NCBI RefSeq assembly: GCF_030317105.1
Contig: NZ_JASZYG010000010.1
Span: 1 to 64,000, forward strand
DNA from: Variovorax brevis
GTDB taxonomy: Bacteria; Pseudomonadota; Gammaproteobacteria; Burkholderiales; Burkholderiaceae_C
Length of the DNA: 64,000 bases
Direction of reading: 5' to 3'
A program made the translations under genes and the position numbers. The notes under the pieces were generated by a model, which saw nothing but the letters and a program-made list of their open reading frames with translations, ran no database searches and was not told the origin of the DNA. Below, piece after piece: positions 25,136 through 33,310 of this stretch (the stretch's first letter is position 1; each line of letters opens with the position of its first letter).

Positions 25136-25950
25136 CGCCCGGCAACCGCAAGACGTCGCAAGAACGTGGCCCGCATTCTGCGGGCCTTCTTGCTTTTCTG
25201 GGCGTGTGCGCCTTGCTGGTGTTTGTGGGGTTGGTTGCGTTGGGCACCTGGCAGGTCGAGCGCCGGGCGTGGAAGCTGGCTTTGATCGAACGCGTAGATC
25301 AGCGTGTGCATGCGCCTGCGGTCGACTTGCCGGCGGTCGGGTCGGCAGCCGATGCACTGGCCAACGAGTACAGGCATGTGCGCCTGACCGGCAACTTCCT
25401 CCATGACCGCGAATCTTTCGTTCAGGCGACCACCGAACTTGGCAGCGGATTTTGGGTTCTGACCCCCTTTCAGCTCCGTGATGGCGGGGTGGTGCTGGTC
25501 AATCGCGGCTTTGTGTCATCGCAAGGACGGGACCGCGCGACACGTGCCACTGGTGAGCCGCAAGGGGAGGTGAGCGTCGCCGGCCTTGTGCGTGTGAGCG
25601 AGCCGGGCGGCGGCTATCTGCGTCGCAATGATCCGGCGGCCAATCGCTGGTATTCGCGCGACGTGCAGGCCATTGCCGCAGCGCGGGACTTGAAGGATGT
25701 GGCGGCGTTTTTTGTCGATGTGGATGCAGGTTCAGGCAGTGCCGCGGCAGGGCAGCCTGTCGGGGGCATGACGGTGATTGCCTTCAACAACAACCACCTC
25801 GTCTACGCCATCACGTGGTACCTGCTGGCGGCGCTGGTTGCCGGTGCCGCTTGGCGCACGGTGGTGGAAGAAAAACGCCTGCGCAAGGCCAGCCGGAAGA
25901 AGCAGGCAGACTCCGCCCATGGAAATCGCAATGATGCGCCGCAAGGCTGA
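25132..25950 (+). CDS. SURF1-family oxidase assembly protein
   Basis: About 272 residues: one transmembrane helix near the N-terminus (LLAFLGVCALLVFVGLVALG), then TWQVERRAWKLALIERVDQRV, a SURF1 hallmark, FWVLTPFQLRDGGVVLVNRGFV, and a second helix at the end (HLVYAITWYLLAALVAGAAW). SURF1 proteins help insert heme into subunit I of heme-copper oxidases. The start is uncertain: the TTG at 25132 forms a TTGA overlap with the cyoD stop, and an in-frame GTG at 25069 would overlap cyoD further. Position and direction place it in the cyo operon. Confidence 0.87.
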   Translation: MTPGNRKTSQERGPHSAGLLAFLGVCALLVFVGLVALGTWQVERRAWKLALIERVDQRVHAPAVDLPAVGSAADALANEYRHVRLTGNFLHDRESFVQATTELGSGFWVLTPFQLRDGGVVLVNRGFVSSQGRDRATRATGEPQGEVSVAGLVRVSEPGGGYLRRNDPAANRWYSRDVQAIAAARDLKDVAAFFVDVDAGSGSAAAGQPVGGMTVIAFNNNHLVYAITWYLLAALVAGAAWRTVVEEKRLRKASRKKQADSAHGNRNDAPQG

Positions 25951-27289
25951 TCCGGCTGCCGTTGAGGCGCGGCCGCTGTCGGGTGCCGCGCAAGGCGGGC
26001 GCCTGCAACTGGCCACCGGCATCCGGAACATGCAGCAGCTCATCCAGCTGCGCTGGATCGCCGTGGTCGGGCAGGTGGCGACGATCGTGGTGGTGCACTA
26101 CGTCTTCGGCATCCGTTTGCCGCTGCACCAGATGCTGGTCGTGCTGGCATGCCTCGCCGCTTTCAACGCGGCGAGCCAGCTGCGCTGGCGCTGGCACCGC
26201 GAGGTGACCAACTTCGAGCTGTTCGTCGCGCTTGCGGTCGACGTCGGCATGCTCACGGCGCAACTGTTTCTCAGTGGCGGCGCGACCAACCCTTTCGTCT
26301 TTCTCTACCTGCTGCAGGTCACGCTCGGCGCGGTGCTGCTGGAAGCCTGGTCGAAGTGGACCATCGTCGTGCTCACCGGCGTCTGTTTCACGGGGCTGGC
26401 GCTCTTTGCCGAGCCGCTGGCGCTGCCCTTCGACCAGAGCCGGGGCATGGCCAGCCCCTACATCCTGGGCATGCTGATCTGCTTCACGCTGATTGCGGCC
26501 TTGCTGGTGGTCTTCATCACGCGGATCGAGCGAAACCTGCGCCGGCGCGACCAGCGCCTGGCGGATCTGCGCCAGCGTGCCGCCGAAGAAGAACACATCG
26601 TGCGCATGGGCCTGCTGGCGTCGGGTGCGGCCCACGAACTGGGCACGCCGCTGGCAACGCTCTCGGTCATCCTGGGCGACTGGCGCCACATGCCGGCCTT
26701 TACCTCCAACGCGGAACTGCTGCAGGAAGTCGGCGAGATGGAGGCGCAGGTTCACCGCTGCAAGACCATCGTGAGCGGCATCCTGCTGTCGGCCGGCGAG
26801 GCGCGTGGCGAGAACTCGGAGCGAACCACAGTGAGTGAATTCCTGGGCGACCTGGTGGCCGAGTGGCGCCGCTCGCGCCCGGTCAAGGCCTTCAGCTACG
26901 AGAACAACTTTGGCCATGACCTGACCATCGTCTCCGACTCGGCCTTGAAGCAGATGATCAACAACGTGCTGGACAATGCGCTCGAAGCGTCGCCGCACTG
27001 GGTCATGCTGGAGGTGGGGCGCGATGCCGATTCGCTGGTGCTCACCGTGACCGACGCCGGACCCGGTTTCGAGCCGCGCATGCTGTCGCAGTTCGGCAAG
27101 CCCTACCAGTCGAGCAAGGGCCGACCCGGCGGCGGACTGGGGCTTTTCCTGGTCGTCAACGTGGCGCGCACGCTGGGTGGCACAGTGGCAGCCCGCAACA
27201 AGCCTGAAGGCGGCGCGATCGTGACGCTCACGCTGCCGCTGGCGGCCATCATCCTGGAGCAAGAGGAGGACGAGTCCCTTGGAAGCTGA
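25919..27289 (+). CDS. regB: RegB/PrrB/RoxS-type redox sensor histidine kinase
   Basis: About 456 residues. Six membrane segments (about 45-200) include the GGATNPF heptapeptide at 120-126; the GGxxNPF motif of RegB is known to take part in ubiquinone sensing. The H-box is GAAHELGTPLATLSVI with His239, and a cysteine follows at 281 in QVHRCKTIV, aligning with the redox-active Cys265 of Rhodobacter RegB. The ATPase has N (NNVLDNALEAS), G1 (DAGPGF) and G2 (GGGLGLFL) boxes. Start codons at 25919, 25931 and 25934 are all possible. It lies directly after the oxidase genes it may control, overlapping the SURF1 frame by 32 bases. Confidence 0.87.
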   Translation: MEIAMMRRKADPAAVEARPLSGAAQGGRLQLATGIRNMQQLIQLRWIAVVGQVATIVVVHYVFGIRLPLHQMLVVLACLAAFNAASQLRWRWHREVTNFELFVALAVDVGMLTAQLFLSGGATNPFVFLYLLQVTLGAVLLEAWSKWTIVVLTGVCFTGLALFAEPLALPFDQSRGMASPYILGMLICFTLIAALLVVFITRIERNLRRRDQRLADLRQRAAEEEHIVRMGLLASGAAHELGTPLATLSVILGDWRHMPAFTSNAELLQEVGEMEAQVHRCKTIVSGILLSAGEARGENSERTTVSEFLGDLVAEWRRSRPVKAFSYENNFGHDLTIVSDSALKQMINNVLDNALEASPHWVMLEVGRDADSLVLTVTDAGPGFEPRMLSQFGKPYQSSKGRPGGGLGLFLVVNVARTLGGTVAARNKPEGGAIVTLTLPLAAIILEQEEDESLGS

Positions 27290-27815
27290 ACGCCTGCTGC
27301 TCATCGTCGAGGACGACGCAGCCTTTGCGCGCACGCTCAAGCGCTCCTTCGAGCGCCGGGGCTACACCGTGCTGCTTGCGGCCCACCACGACGAGGTGGT
27401 GAGCGTGCTGGCCACGCATTCGCCGGGCTTTGCGGTGGTCGACCTCAAGCTCAACGGCGAGGCTTCGGGCCTGGCCTGCGTGCAGACGCTCAACGCGCAC
27501 GACGAAGACATGCTGATCGTGGTGCTGACCGGCTTTGCCAGCATCGCCACTGCGGTGGAGGCCATCAAGCTGGGCGCCTGCCATTACCTGGCCAAGCCGT
27601 CGAACACCGACGACATCGAGGCCGCCTTCGGCCGCGTGGAAGGCACCACGGAAGTGAGCCTGACCAACCGCACCACGTCCATCAAGACGCTGGAGTGGGA
27701 GCGCATCCACGAAATGCTGGCCGAGACGGGTTTCAATATTTCGGAGACGGCGCGACGATTGGGCATGCATCGGCGCACGCTGGCGCGCAAGCTGGAGAAG
27801 CAGCGGGTCAAGTAG
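27279..27815 (+). CDS. regA: RegA/PrrA/RoxR-type response regulator
   Basis: 178 residues, close to the usual 180-185 of RegA. The receiver domain has the acidic pair EDD at 11-13, phosphoacceptor Asp55 in FAVVDLKLNG, and the conserved Lys in LAKPSN. The C-terminus carries the Fis-type helix-turn-helix NISETARRLGMHRRTLARKL, near-invariant in RegA proteins. It starts at a TTG at 27279 inside the kinase gene (11-base overlap), supported by an excellent AGAGGAGGA ribosome site 8 bases upstream. It should be phosphorylated by the adjacent kinase and regulate respiratory genes. Confidence 0.88.
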   Translation: MEAERLLLIVEDDAAFARTLKRSFERRGYTVLLAAHHDEVVSVLATHSPGFAVVDLKLNGEASGLACVQTLNAHDEDMLIVVLTGFASIATAVEAIKLGACHYLAKPSNTDDIEAAFGRVEGTTEVSLTNRTTSIKTLEWERIHEMLAETGFNISETARRLGMHRRTLARKLEKQRVK

Positions 27816-27818
27816 GCG

Positions 27819-28820
27819 TCACACTGCGTCAGGGTGCAGCGAAACCCTGGGCGGCCCAACGCGCAGCAGCCTCGCCGCGTCCTCCACGATCTGCCTGACA
27901 AGATCCCGTGCCGACGGAATGTCGTGCACCAGCCCCACGGCCTCGCCGGCAATCACCGCCGCAATGTCGAAGTTGCCGGCCTCGCGTGCCGCGGTGTACT
28001 TCGCAGCCTCTTCTTCGACATGCTGCAGCAGTTCGAGCTCGCGTCCCTGCCAGCGCTCCAGATGCGCATTGCGAAGGCACCGCCCCGTGAAGGGTGCGGG
28101 CCACTGCCGCTGACGCGTGATGTCGAACACCATGCCCCTGGCGGTGTCGTCGCCTTGCGCCTTGCGCACGCGCTCCTTCGCCGCAGTGGGCGTGGCGGCT
28201 TCGATCGTGGCGTAGAAGCGCGTGCCCATCAGCACGCCCGAAGCACCCAGCATCAGCGCCGCCGCCAGCCCGCGGCCGTCGGCGATGCCGCCTGCGGCCA
28301 CCACCGGCACGTCCGCCGAAATGGCGTCCACCACTTCCGGCACCAGAGTCGACATGCCGCGGACGGCGCCGTGCCCGCCGCCTTCGCCGCCTTGCGCCAC
28401 CAGGATGTCCGCGCCCGCCGCCACCGCATCCTTGGCCATCTGCAGGTTCTGCACCTGGCAGATCACGGCCGCACCGGCCCGCTTGATGGGCTCGACAAAG
28501 GGCGACGCGTCGCCAAAGGACAGCATCACGGCCGCGGGATTGCGCTCCAGCGCCAAGTCCAGCAGGCGGGGTTGCCGCGCGAGGCTCCACGTGATGAAGC
28601 CGACCCCGAAGCGCACACGGTTCTCGGCCAGGCGATCGAGTTCATGCCGCAGCCATTTTTCGTCGCCATAGCCGCCACCCAGGATCCCCAAGCCGCCCGC
28701 GGCGCTCACGGCGGCCGTCAGGTTGGCGTCGGCCACGACGTCCATCGGCGCCAACAGGATCGGGTGGGCAATGCCAAGCCGCTTGGTGAGCGGCGTTTCC
28801 AGTGGCGCGTTGACGGTCAT
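27819..28820 (-). CDS. Nitronate monooxygenase (second paralogue)
   Basis: 333 residues, FMN TIM barrel: the N-terminal LTKRLGIAHPILLAPMDVVADANLTAAVSAAGGLGILGGGYG, then ILVAQGGEGGGHGAVRGMSTL with the catalytic histidine, and PVVAAGGIADGRGLAAALMLGASGVLMGTRF with the phosphate-binding glycines. It is convergent with regA (3-base gap) and only distantly similar to the paralogue at 2255-3217; motif spacing differs. Substrate unknown; protection against nitronates is the family's accepted role. Confidence 0.85.
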   Translation of the reverse strand: MTVNAPLETPLTKRLGIAHPILLAPMDVVADANLTAAVSAAGGLGILGGGYGDEKWLRHELDRLAENRVRFGVGFITWSLARQPRLLDLALERNPAAVMLSFGDASPFVEPIKRAGAAVICQVQNLQMAKDAVAAGADILVAQGGEGGGHGAVRGMSTLVPEVVDAISADVPVVAAGGIADGRGLAAALMLGASGVLMGTRFYATIEAATPTAAKERVRKAQGDDTARGMVFDITRQRQWPAPFTGRCLRNAHLERWQGRELELLQHVEEEAAKYTAAREAGNFDIAAVIAGEAVGLVHDIPSARDLVRQIVEDAARLLRVGPPRVSLHPDAV

Positions 28821-28868
28821 CGTGGGCCCCCCTTTGTGGAAGGCCGATTGTCCCCCTGCGTGGGTGGA

Positions 28869-29159
28869 TCAGGCCAGCGCGTGCGCCCGTTCCGCGCGAC
28901 TGAGCTTGCCCATCAATTCCACGGCCAGGCCGGTGGGATTGCGCAGCAACTGGCCGATGTCATAGCTGCCCAGGAAAAGCCCGTCGAGGCTCACCTTCAC
29001 GGCGGGAAAATAGTGCCCGAGAGAGTCACCTGCGTCGTTGAGGCAGTGCTCCAGCGAGGCCAGGTCTTCTTCGCCGTGCCGGGCCGGAGCGCGGCCCGCG
29101 CGCACGCTGTAGGCAAAGAATTCCGCTCCAATGCGGCGAATTTCAAGATGAGGTTGCAT
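28869..29159 (-). CDS. Small conserved-looking protein of unknown function
   Basis: 96 residues beginning MQPHLEIRRIGAEFFAYSVR; I do not recognise the family. It is charged, with no signal peptide and no membrane segment. Internal features include SLEHCLNDAGDSLGHYFPAV and GSYDIGQLLRNPTGLAVELM. The frame is open farther upstream, but there it would overlap the aroC promoter and coding start, so the ATG at 29159 is preferred. It lies between the nitronate monooxygenase (48 bases away, same strand) and the divergent aroC gene. Codon usage looks like its neighbours, so I think it is real. Confidence 0.6.
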   Translation of the reverse strand: MQPHLEIRRIGAEFFAYSVRAGRAPARHGEEDLASLEHCLNDAGDSLGHYFPAVKVSLDGLFLGSYDIGQLLRNPTGLAVELMGKLSRAERAHALA

Positions 29160-29246
29160 TGTGTACTTCCATGTAACCAGACTTGAAGGTAGTTCTGGCG
29201 ACCCGCAGTGTCCATACGCCATTCGGCAGACGCGATAATCCTTGCC

Positions 29247-30368
29247 ATGAGCGGCAACACCCTGGGAACACTTTTTGCGGTCACCAACTTCGGCGAATCG
29301 CACGGCCCGGCCATCGGCTGCGTCATCGACGGCTGCCCGCCCGGCATGGCGCTTTCCGAAGCGGACATTCAAATCGACCTCGACCGCCGACGCCCCGGCA
29401 CCAGCCGTCACGTCACGCAGCGCAACGAGCCGGACGCCGTGCAGATCCTCAGCGGCGTGTACGAGGGCAAGACCACGGGTACGCCGATCGCACTACTCAT
29501 CCAGAACACCGATCAGCGCAGCAAGGACTACGGTGCGATCGCGCAACAGTTTCGCCCCGGGCATGCGGACTTCACGTACTGGAAAAAGTACGGAATTCGC
29601 GATCCGCGCGGTGGTGGCCGCTCCTCGGCGCGGCTGACGGCGCCCATGGTTGCGGCTGGCGCCGTGGCCAAGAAATGGCTTGCCGAAAAATACGGCATGG
29701 TGTTCCGCGGCTGCATGACGCAGATCGGCGACATCGTGATTCCCTTCGAAAGCTGGGACCACGTGCCCAACAACCCCTTTTTCGCGCCCATGGCCGACGT
29801 GAGCCAGCTCGAGGCCTACATGGACGCGCTGCGCAAGGCCGGTGACTCCTGCGGCGCGCGCATCCGCGTGACGGCGCAGAAGGTGCCCGTGGGCCTGGGC
29901 GAACCGCTGTTCGACAAGCTCGACGCGGACATCGCCTTTGCGATGATGGGCATCAATGCGGTCAAGGGCGTGGAGATCGGCGCCGGCTTTGCCAGCGTGA
30001 CGCAGCGCGGCACCACGCACGGCGACTCCATCACCCCCAGCGGTTTCGTTACCAACAATTCGGGCGGCGTGCTGGGCGGCATCAGCACGGGGCAGGACCT
30101 GGAAGTGAGCATCGCGATCAAGCCGACCAGCTCCATCATCAGCCCGCGCCAGTCCATCGACATCCACAACAAGCCGGTCGAAGTCATCACCAAGGGCCGC
30201 CACGACCCGTGCGTGGGCATCCGCGCGACGCCCATTGCCGAGGCGATGCTGGCACTGGTCGTCATGGACCACGCCTTGCGCCACCGTGCGCAGTGCGGCG
30301 ACGTGGTGACGGGCGCGGAGCCGGACGATTCGGCCACGCATCCGCAGCCCAGGGCTTCGTTCCTGTAG
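29247..30368 (+). CDS. aroC: Chorismate synthase
   Basis: 373 residues. MSGNTLGTLFAVTNFGESHG, with the catalytic-site histidine, begins the protein; RRPGTSRHVTQRNEPDAVQILSG, GRSSARLTAPMVAAGAVAKKW and NNSGGVLGGISTGQ are the family signatures for binding EPSP and FMN. It makes chorismate from 5-enolpyruvylshikimate 3-phosphate, the last shared step of aromatic amino acid synthesis. The ATG at 29247 is chosen over an in-frame ATG at 29208 because all homologues start at MSGNT/LG. It stands as a single gene here. Confidence 0.97.
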   Translation: MSGNTLGTLFAVTNFGESHGPAIGCVIDGCPPGMALSEADIQIDLDRRRPGTSRHVTQRNEPDAVQILSGVYEGKTTGTPIALLIQNTDQRSKDYGAIAQQFRPGHADFTYWKKYGIRDPRGGGRSSARLTAPMVAAGAVAKKWLAEKYGMVFRGCMTQIGDIVIPFESWDHVPNNPFFAPMADVSQLEAYMDALRKAGDSCGARIRVTAQKVPVGLGEPLFDKLDADIAFAMMGINAVKGVEIGAGFASVTQRGTTHGDSITPSGFVTNNSGGVLGGISTGQDLEVSIAIKPTSSIISPRQSIDIHNKPVEVITKGRHDPCVGIRATPIAEAMLALVVMDHALRHRAQCGDVVTGAEPDDSATHPQPRASFL

Positions 30369-30382
30369 CCGGTCGCTTCGCG

Positions 30383-31477
30383 CTATCCCGCTGGAATGGT
30401 CACGAGCGGCATGCTTTCCCGTGCGCCCGTCTCCGACAGCGTGGAAAAGATCATCACCAGCGCAAAGGTTCGCTTGGACGCGATGTCGCGGTCGTCGATC
30501 CAGAACCAGCGGCCCCGGTAGTTCACCTGCACGATGGCGTCCGGGGAGCGTTCGGCGCTGAAGTTGACCTTGAGCAGGCGTCCGAGAACGGCGCTCGAGG
30601 GCGCCCGGCTCGTTGCCGTGCGGCCTTCCTGCACGTCCGCCTCGGGCACATCCACGTACTCGCCCAGGTCAACAAGGATCTGAAGCATCGAGCGCGTGAG
30701 CATCGCGATTTCACCTTCGTTCGGCGAGGCGGCGCCAAAGCTGACGCGGTACTCGGTGCGGCCGGGCGTCAGTGACATGAGGCTGCGCAGCTCATTGACC
30801 ATGGCTTCCTGTTCGGCGGAGAGCGCCCGCGGCCGGAAGAACAGGACGACTGCCTGATGCTCCGGCTTGTCGCCCGCTTGCACGCGCATGCCCACGACTT
30901 CGGCGTCTTGCAGCGTGCGCATCAGCACGACGAGGCGTTCGTAACGCTCCGCACCGCGGCCGGTGCTGTCCAGCCCGTTGATGCTGCGCACGACGACGCG
31001 AAACACCAGGTCGATCGGCCAGCCGGCCTGCATGGCGAACAGCACCGCCGCAGGCGGAATGGGCGTGAGCATGTTCCGGTTGAATTGCGCGCCGGTGAGG
31101 GGCGTGTAGGTGATGGTGGGCCGGTCCGTCCATTTGCCCTGGGCGCCGAGGGTCACGTTGGTACCGGGCGGCGCGAGCGCATCGGCGCGTGCGCCGGTCA
31201 CGCCGGTCGACACCGTGCTCTCCAGCGTGTAGCCGCTGACGATCTGCGCCACCTCGAGGAACATCGGCAGGTCGGAGTAGCGCGAGCGAACGATGTTCAG
31301 CAGCGTCTGCTCTTTCCACGAGCGCGAGATCTCACTGTTGTAGTCGAAGCGGTCGCGCGCGACCAACTGCGGTCCCACGGCATTGCAGCCTGCAAGCAGC
31401 AGGGCCAGTAGCGCTGCCGTGGCCCGTGTGCAGGCTGGCGGCAGCGGATGTCGTTGTCGGTCGCCGAGAGGCGTCAT
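30383..31477 (-). CDS. Predicted lipoprotein of unknown function
   Basis: 364 residues. The signal peptide ends in the lipobox LLLAGC (Cys about residue 31), so the mature protein should be lipid-anchored. FDYNSEISRSWKEQTLLNIVRSRYSDLPMFLEVAQIVSGYTLE follows and the protein ends with a beta-rich RGRWFWIDDRDIASKRTFALVMIFSTLSE. No family is recognised. The start at 31477 has GAGGAGGAGAAC upstream; an ATG at 31516 overlaps the stop of the upstream membrane-protein gene (TGATG), so coupled translation from there is possible. The two genes probably form an operon. Confidence 0.7.
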   Translation of the reverse strand: MTPLGDRQRHPLPPACTRATAALLALLLAGCNAVGPQLVARDRFDYNSEISRSWKEQTLLNIVRSRYSDLPMFLEVAQIVSGYTLESTVSTGVTGARADALAPPGTNVTLGAQGKWTDRPTITYTPLTGAQFNRNMLTPIPPAAVLFAMQAGWPIDLVFRVVVRSINGLDSTGRGAERYERLVVLMRTLQDAEVVGMRVQAGDKPEHQAVVLFFRPRALSAEQEAMVNELRSLMSLTPGRTEYRVSFGAASPNEGEIAMLTRSMLQILVDLGEYVDVPEADVQEGRTATSRAPSSAVLGRLLKVNFSAERSPDAIVQVNYRGRWFWIDDRDIASKRTFALVMIFSTLSETGARESMPLVTIPAG

Positions 31478-31515
31478 GTTGTTCTCCTCCTCTTGTTGGC
31501 CGAAGCGCGCAGCCA

Positions 31516-32700
31516 TCAAAGCATCAGGAGTCCCTTGACCGTTCCGAGGACTTCCTTGAATGGCACCTGCGTGGCCGCCACCAGGGCCAGGGGCGTGATG
31601 GCCGCCAGCAGGATGGGCAGGATGCTTTCCTTGGTGACCGGCACCGCGAGCATGTTCTTGACCAGTTCGTAGCCGGCCGACAGGTCAGCCAACGAGGAGG
31701 GATCGGGTTCGCCCAGCATCTTGGCGGCATCGGCGTTCAACCACTTGGCCTCGAAGGCCAGGTTGTGCTGGCTGGCGATGCGGCCGTAGTGCATGAGCCC
31801 CTGGCGCTTGAGCGCGACCAGCTTGGGTGAAAAGACCAGCAGCGGAATCATGAACGCGATGGCAAAGAAGGCCACGATGCCCGCCAGCGCAAACTTGAAG
31901 CTGGCCAGGCTCACACCCGCATACACGACCAGCTTGAGCACCGTCGCAGACACGACGACGCTTTCCGCAAAGACGAAGAGCACGTAGGTGCGCGGATACT
32001 GGCCGATGAAGGCCAGGCCACCACAGCGATCGGGGTGCGTGGCCACCAGTTGCAGGTCGCACTGCGCAATGTCGCGCAGCAAGAGCCCCCAGGTGCCGAA
32101 GCGCAGCAGCCATCGCCCGAGGAGGAACCAATACAGCGGCATGGCGACAAGAAGGGTCCACCACCCGGCGAGCGACAGCTTCAGCGAGCCGTTCTCCATG
32201 TGCCCCATCCAGGTGCCGCCATCGACGTTTTGCGCGGCGCCGTGCATCCAGAGGTAAGTGAGGACATAGGCCGCGATGAGGATCACCGCCTCGGCCAGCG
32301 GCGAGCCGGTTCGCCTTTCCATGTTCGTGCGCGCGCGATCGATGCCATGGCGCGAGGCAGGCGGCACGATGCCCCGCGCCGTGAACTGCGCGACGATCAT
32401 GGCCATGCGCCGCGCCGCGCTCTCTTCCATGATGACGAACGCGCCGATGGCAATGATGAAAGCGTACGCGCTGAAGTCGAGCAGCGCGGCGCGCTCGTGG
32501 TGTTCATTGAGCGCCAGGCCCTCCAGCGATGCCAGCACCAGGCCGGGAATCCATGCGATGACCATGAACAGCACGGCGCGCCGGGGAGCGCGCAGATCCG
32601 TCTGCGTCAGCAGGCCGAGCCGCAACTGCAAGCGGTAGAACGGCCCCAGCCGGTTGAAAGACATGGGCCCACGCTGTGGATCCGCTTCAATTGCCGCCAT
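31516..32700 (-). CDS. Multi-spanning membrane protein of unknown function
   Basis: 394 residues with about seven predicted transmembrane segments, for example VLFMVIAWIPGLVLASLEGL, YAFIIAIGAFVIM, AVILIAAYVLTYLWM, WWTLLVAMPLYWFLL, FALAGIVAFFAIAFMIPLLV and ILPILLAAITPLALVAA. Polar loops include THPDRCGGLAFIGQYPRTYV, reminiscent of uncharacterised membrane proteins rather than of any transporter I know. AGGAG lies 9 bases upstream of the ATG at 32700. It is followed without a gap by the lipoprotein gene, suggesting a two-component envelope complex of unknown role. Confidence 0.7.
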   Translation of the reverse strand: MAAIEADPQRGPMSFNRLGPFYRLQLRLGLLTQTDLRAPRRAVLFMVIAWIPGLVLASLEGLALNEHHERAALLDFSAYAFIIAIGAFVIMEESAARRMAMIVAQFTARGIVPPASRHGIDRARTNMERRTGSPLAEAVILIAAYVLTYLWMHGAAQNVDGGTWMGHMENGSLKLSLAGWWTLLVAMPLYWFLLGRWLLRFGTWGLLLRDIAQCDLQLVATHPDRCGGLAFIGQYPRTYVLFVFAESVVVSATVLKLVVYAGVSLASFKFALAGIVAFFAIAFMIPLLVFSPKLVALKRQGLMHYGRIASQHNLAFEAKWLNADAAKMLGEPDPSSLADLSAGYELVKNMLAVPVTKESILPILLAAITPLALVAATQVPFKEVLGTVKGLLML

Positions 32701-32796
32701 CTTTCTCTGCTCCTGTGGCGCCATCGGGAGATGGCGAGGTCGATCGAAGGTGTTGCAGTCCGCGCGAACGTATCACGGCCGGCTACAGTTCCGTGC

Positions 32797-33279
32797 TCAG
32801 GCGCCGCGACTTTCCCAAAAGCCGCGATGGGTTGCGATCATTTCTTCTTCGACCTCGGGCACCGGGCCGATGACCTCGATCTTCTTCTGGCCGCGTGCGA
32901 ACACCTCGCGGCAGGGCAGGGCGAGCGTCGGGTTCTCCGGATGGTCGCCGGTGAGGGCGAGCAAGGCGCTCTCGTCCGCGCCGTAGATCACGCGGCCGAT
33001 GTTGGCCCAGTAGGTCGTGCCGGCGCACATCGCGCAGGGCTCGAAGGTGGTGACCAGCGTGCATTGCCAGAGGTACTCCGGCGGGTAGTTGAGCGAGGCC
33101 GTGCGGGCCAGCGTGGCCTCGGCATGGTGCACGGTGTCGATGTTGCCCTGCTCGGCGAGGACGGTCTCGCCGTCGGGGGCGATGAGCACGGCGCCAAAGG
33201 GATGCCGTCCCATCGTCATGGCGCGCCGCGCCACGGCGTCGGCGTGGCGCAGGGCGCGAATGATTTGATCCTTGTTCAT
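32797..33279 (-). CDS. Nucleoside/nucleobase deaminase (cytidine deaminase-like fold)
   Basis: 160 residues with the zinc-site motifs HAE at 52-54 (His zinc ligand and catalytic Glu) and PCAMC at 81-85 (two cysteine ligands). GRHPFGAVLIAPDGETVLAEQ is typical of the guanine deaminase/TadA-like branch. The product may deaminate guanine or other free bases; a tRNA adenosine deaminase role is less likely because TadA normally carries a longer basic C-terminus. It is co-directional with, and only 31 bases downstream of, the RloB gene. Ribosome site weak. Confidence 0.82.
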   Translation of the reverse strand: MNKDQIIRALRHADAVARRAMTMGRHPFGAVLIAPDGETVLAEQGNIDTVHHAEATLARTASLNYPPEYLWQCTLVTTFEPCAMCAGTTYWANIGRVIYGADESALLALTGDHPENPTLALPCREVFARGQKKIEVIGPVPEVEEEMIATHRGFWESRGA

Positions 33280-33310
33280 CCCGCGCAGTGTGCCAGCGGG
33301 GCAGGCAAGC

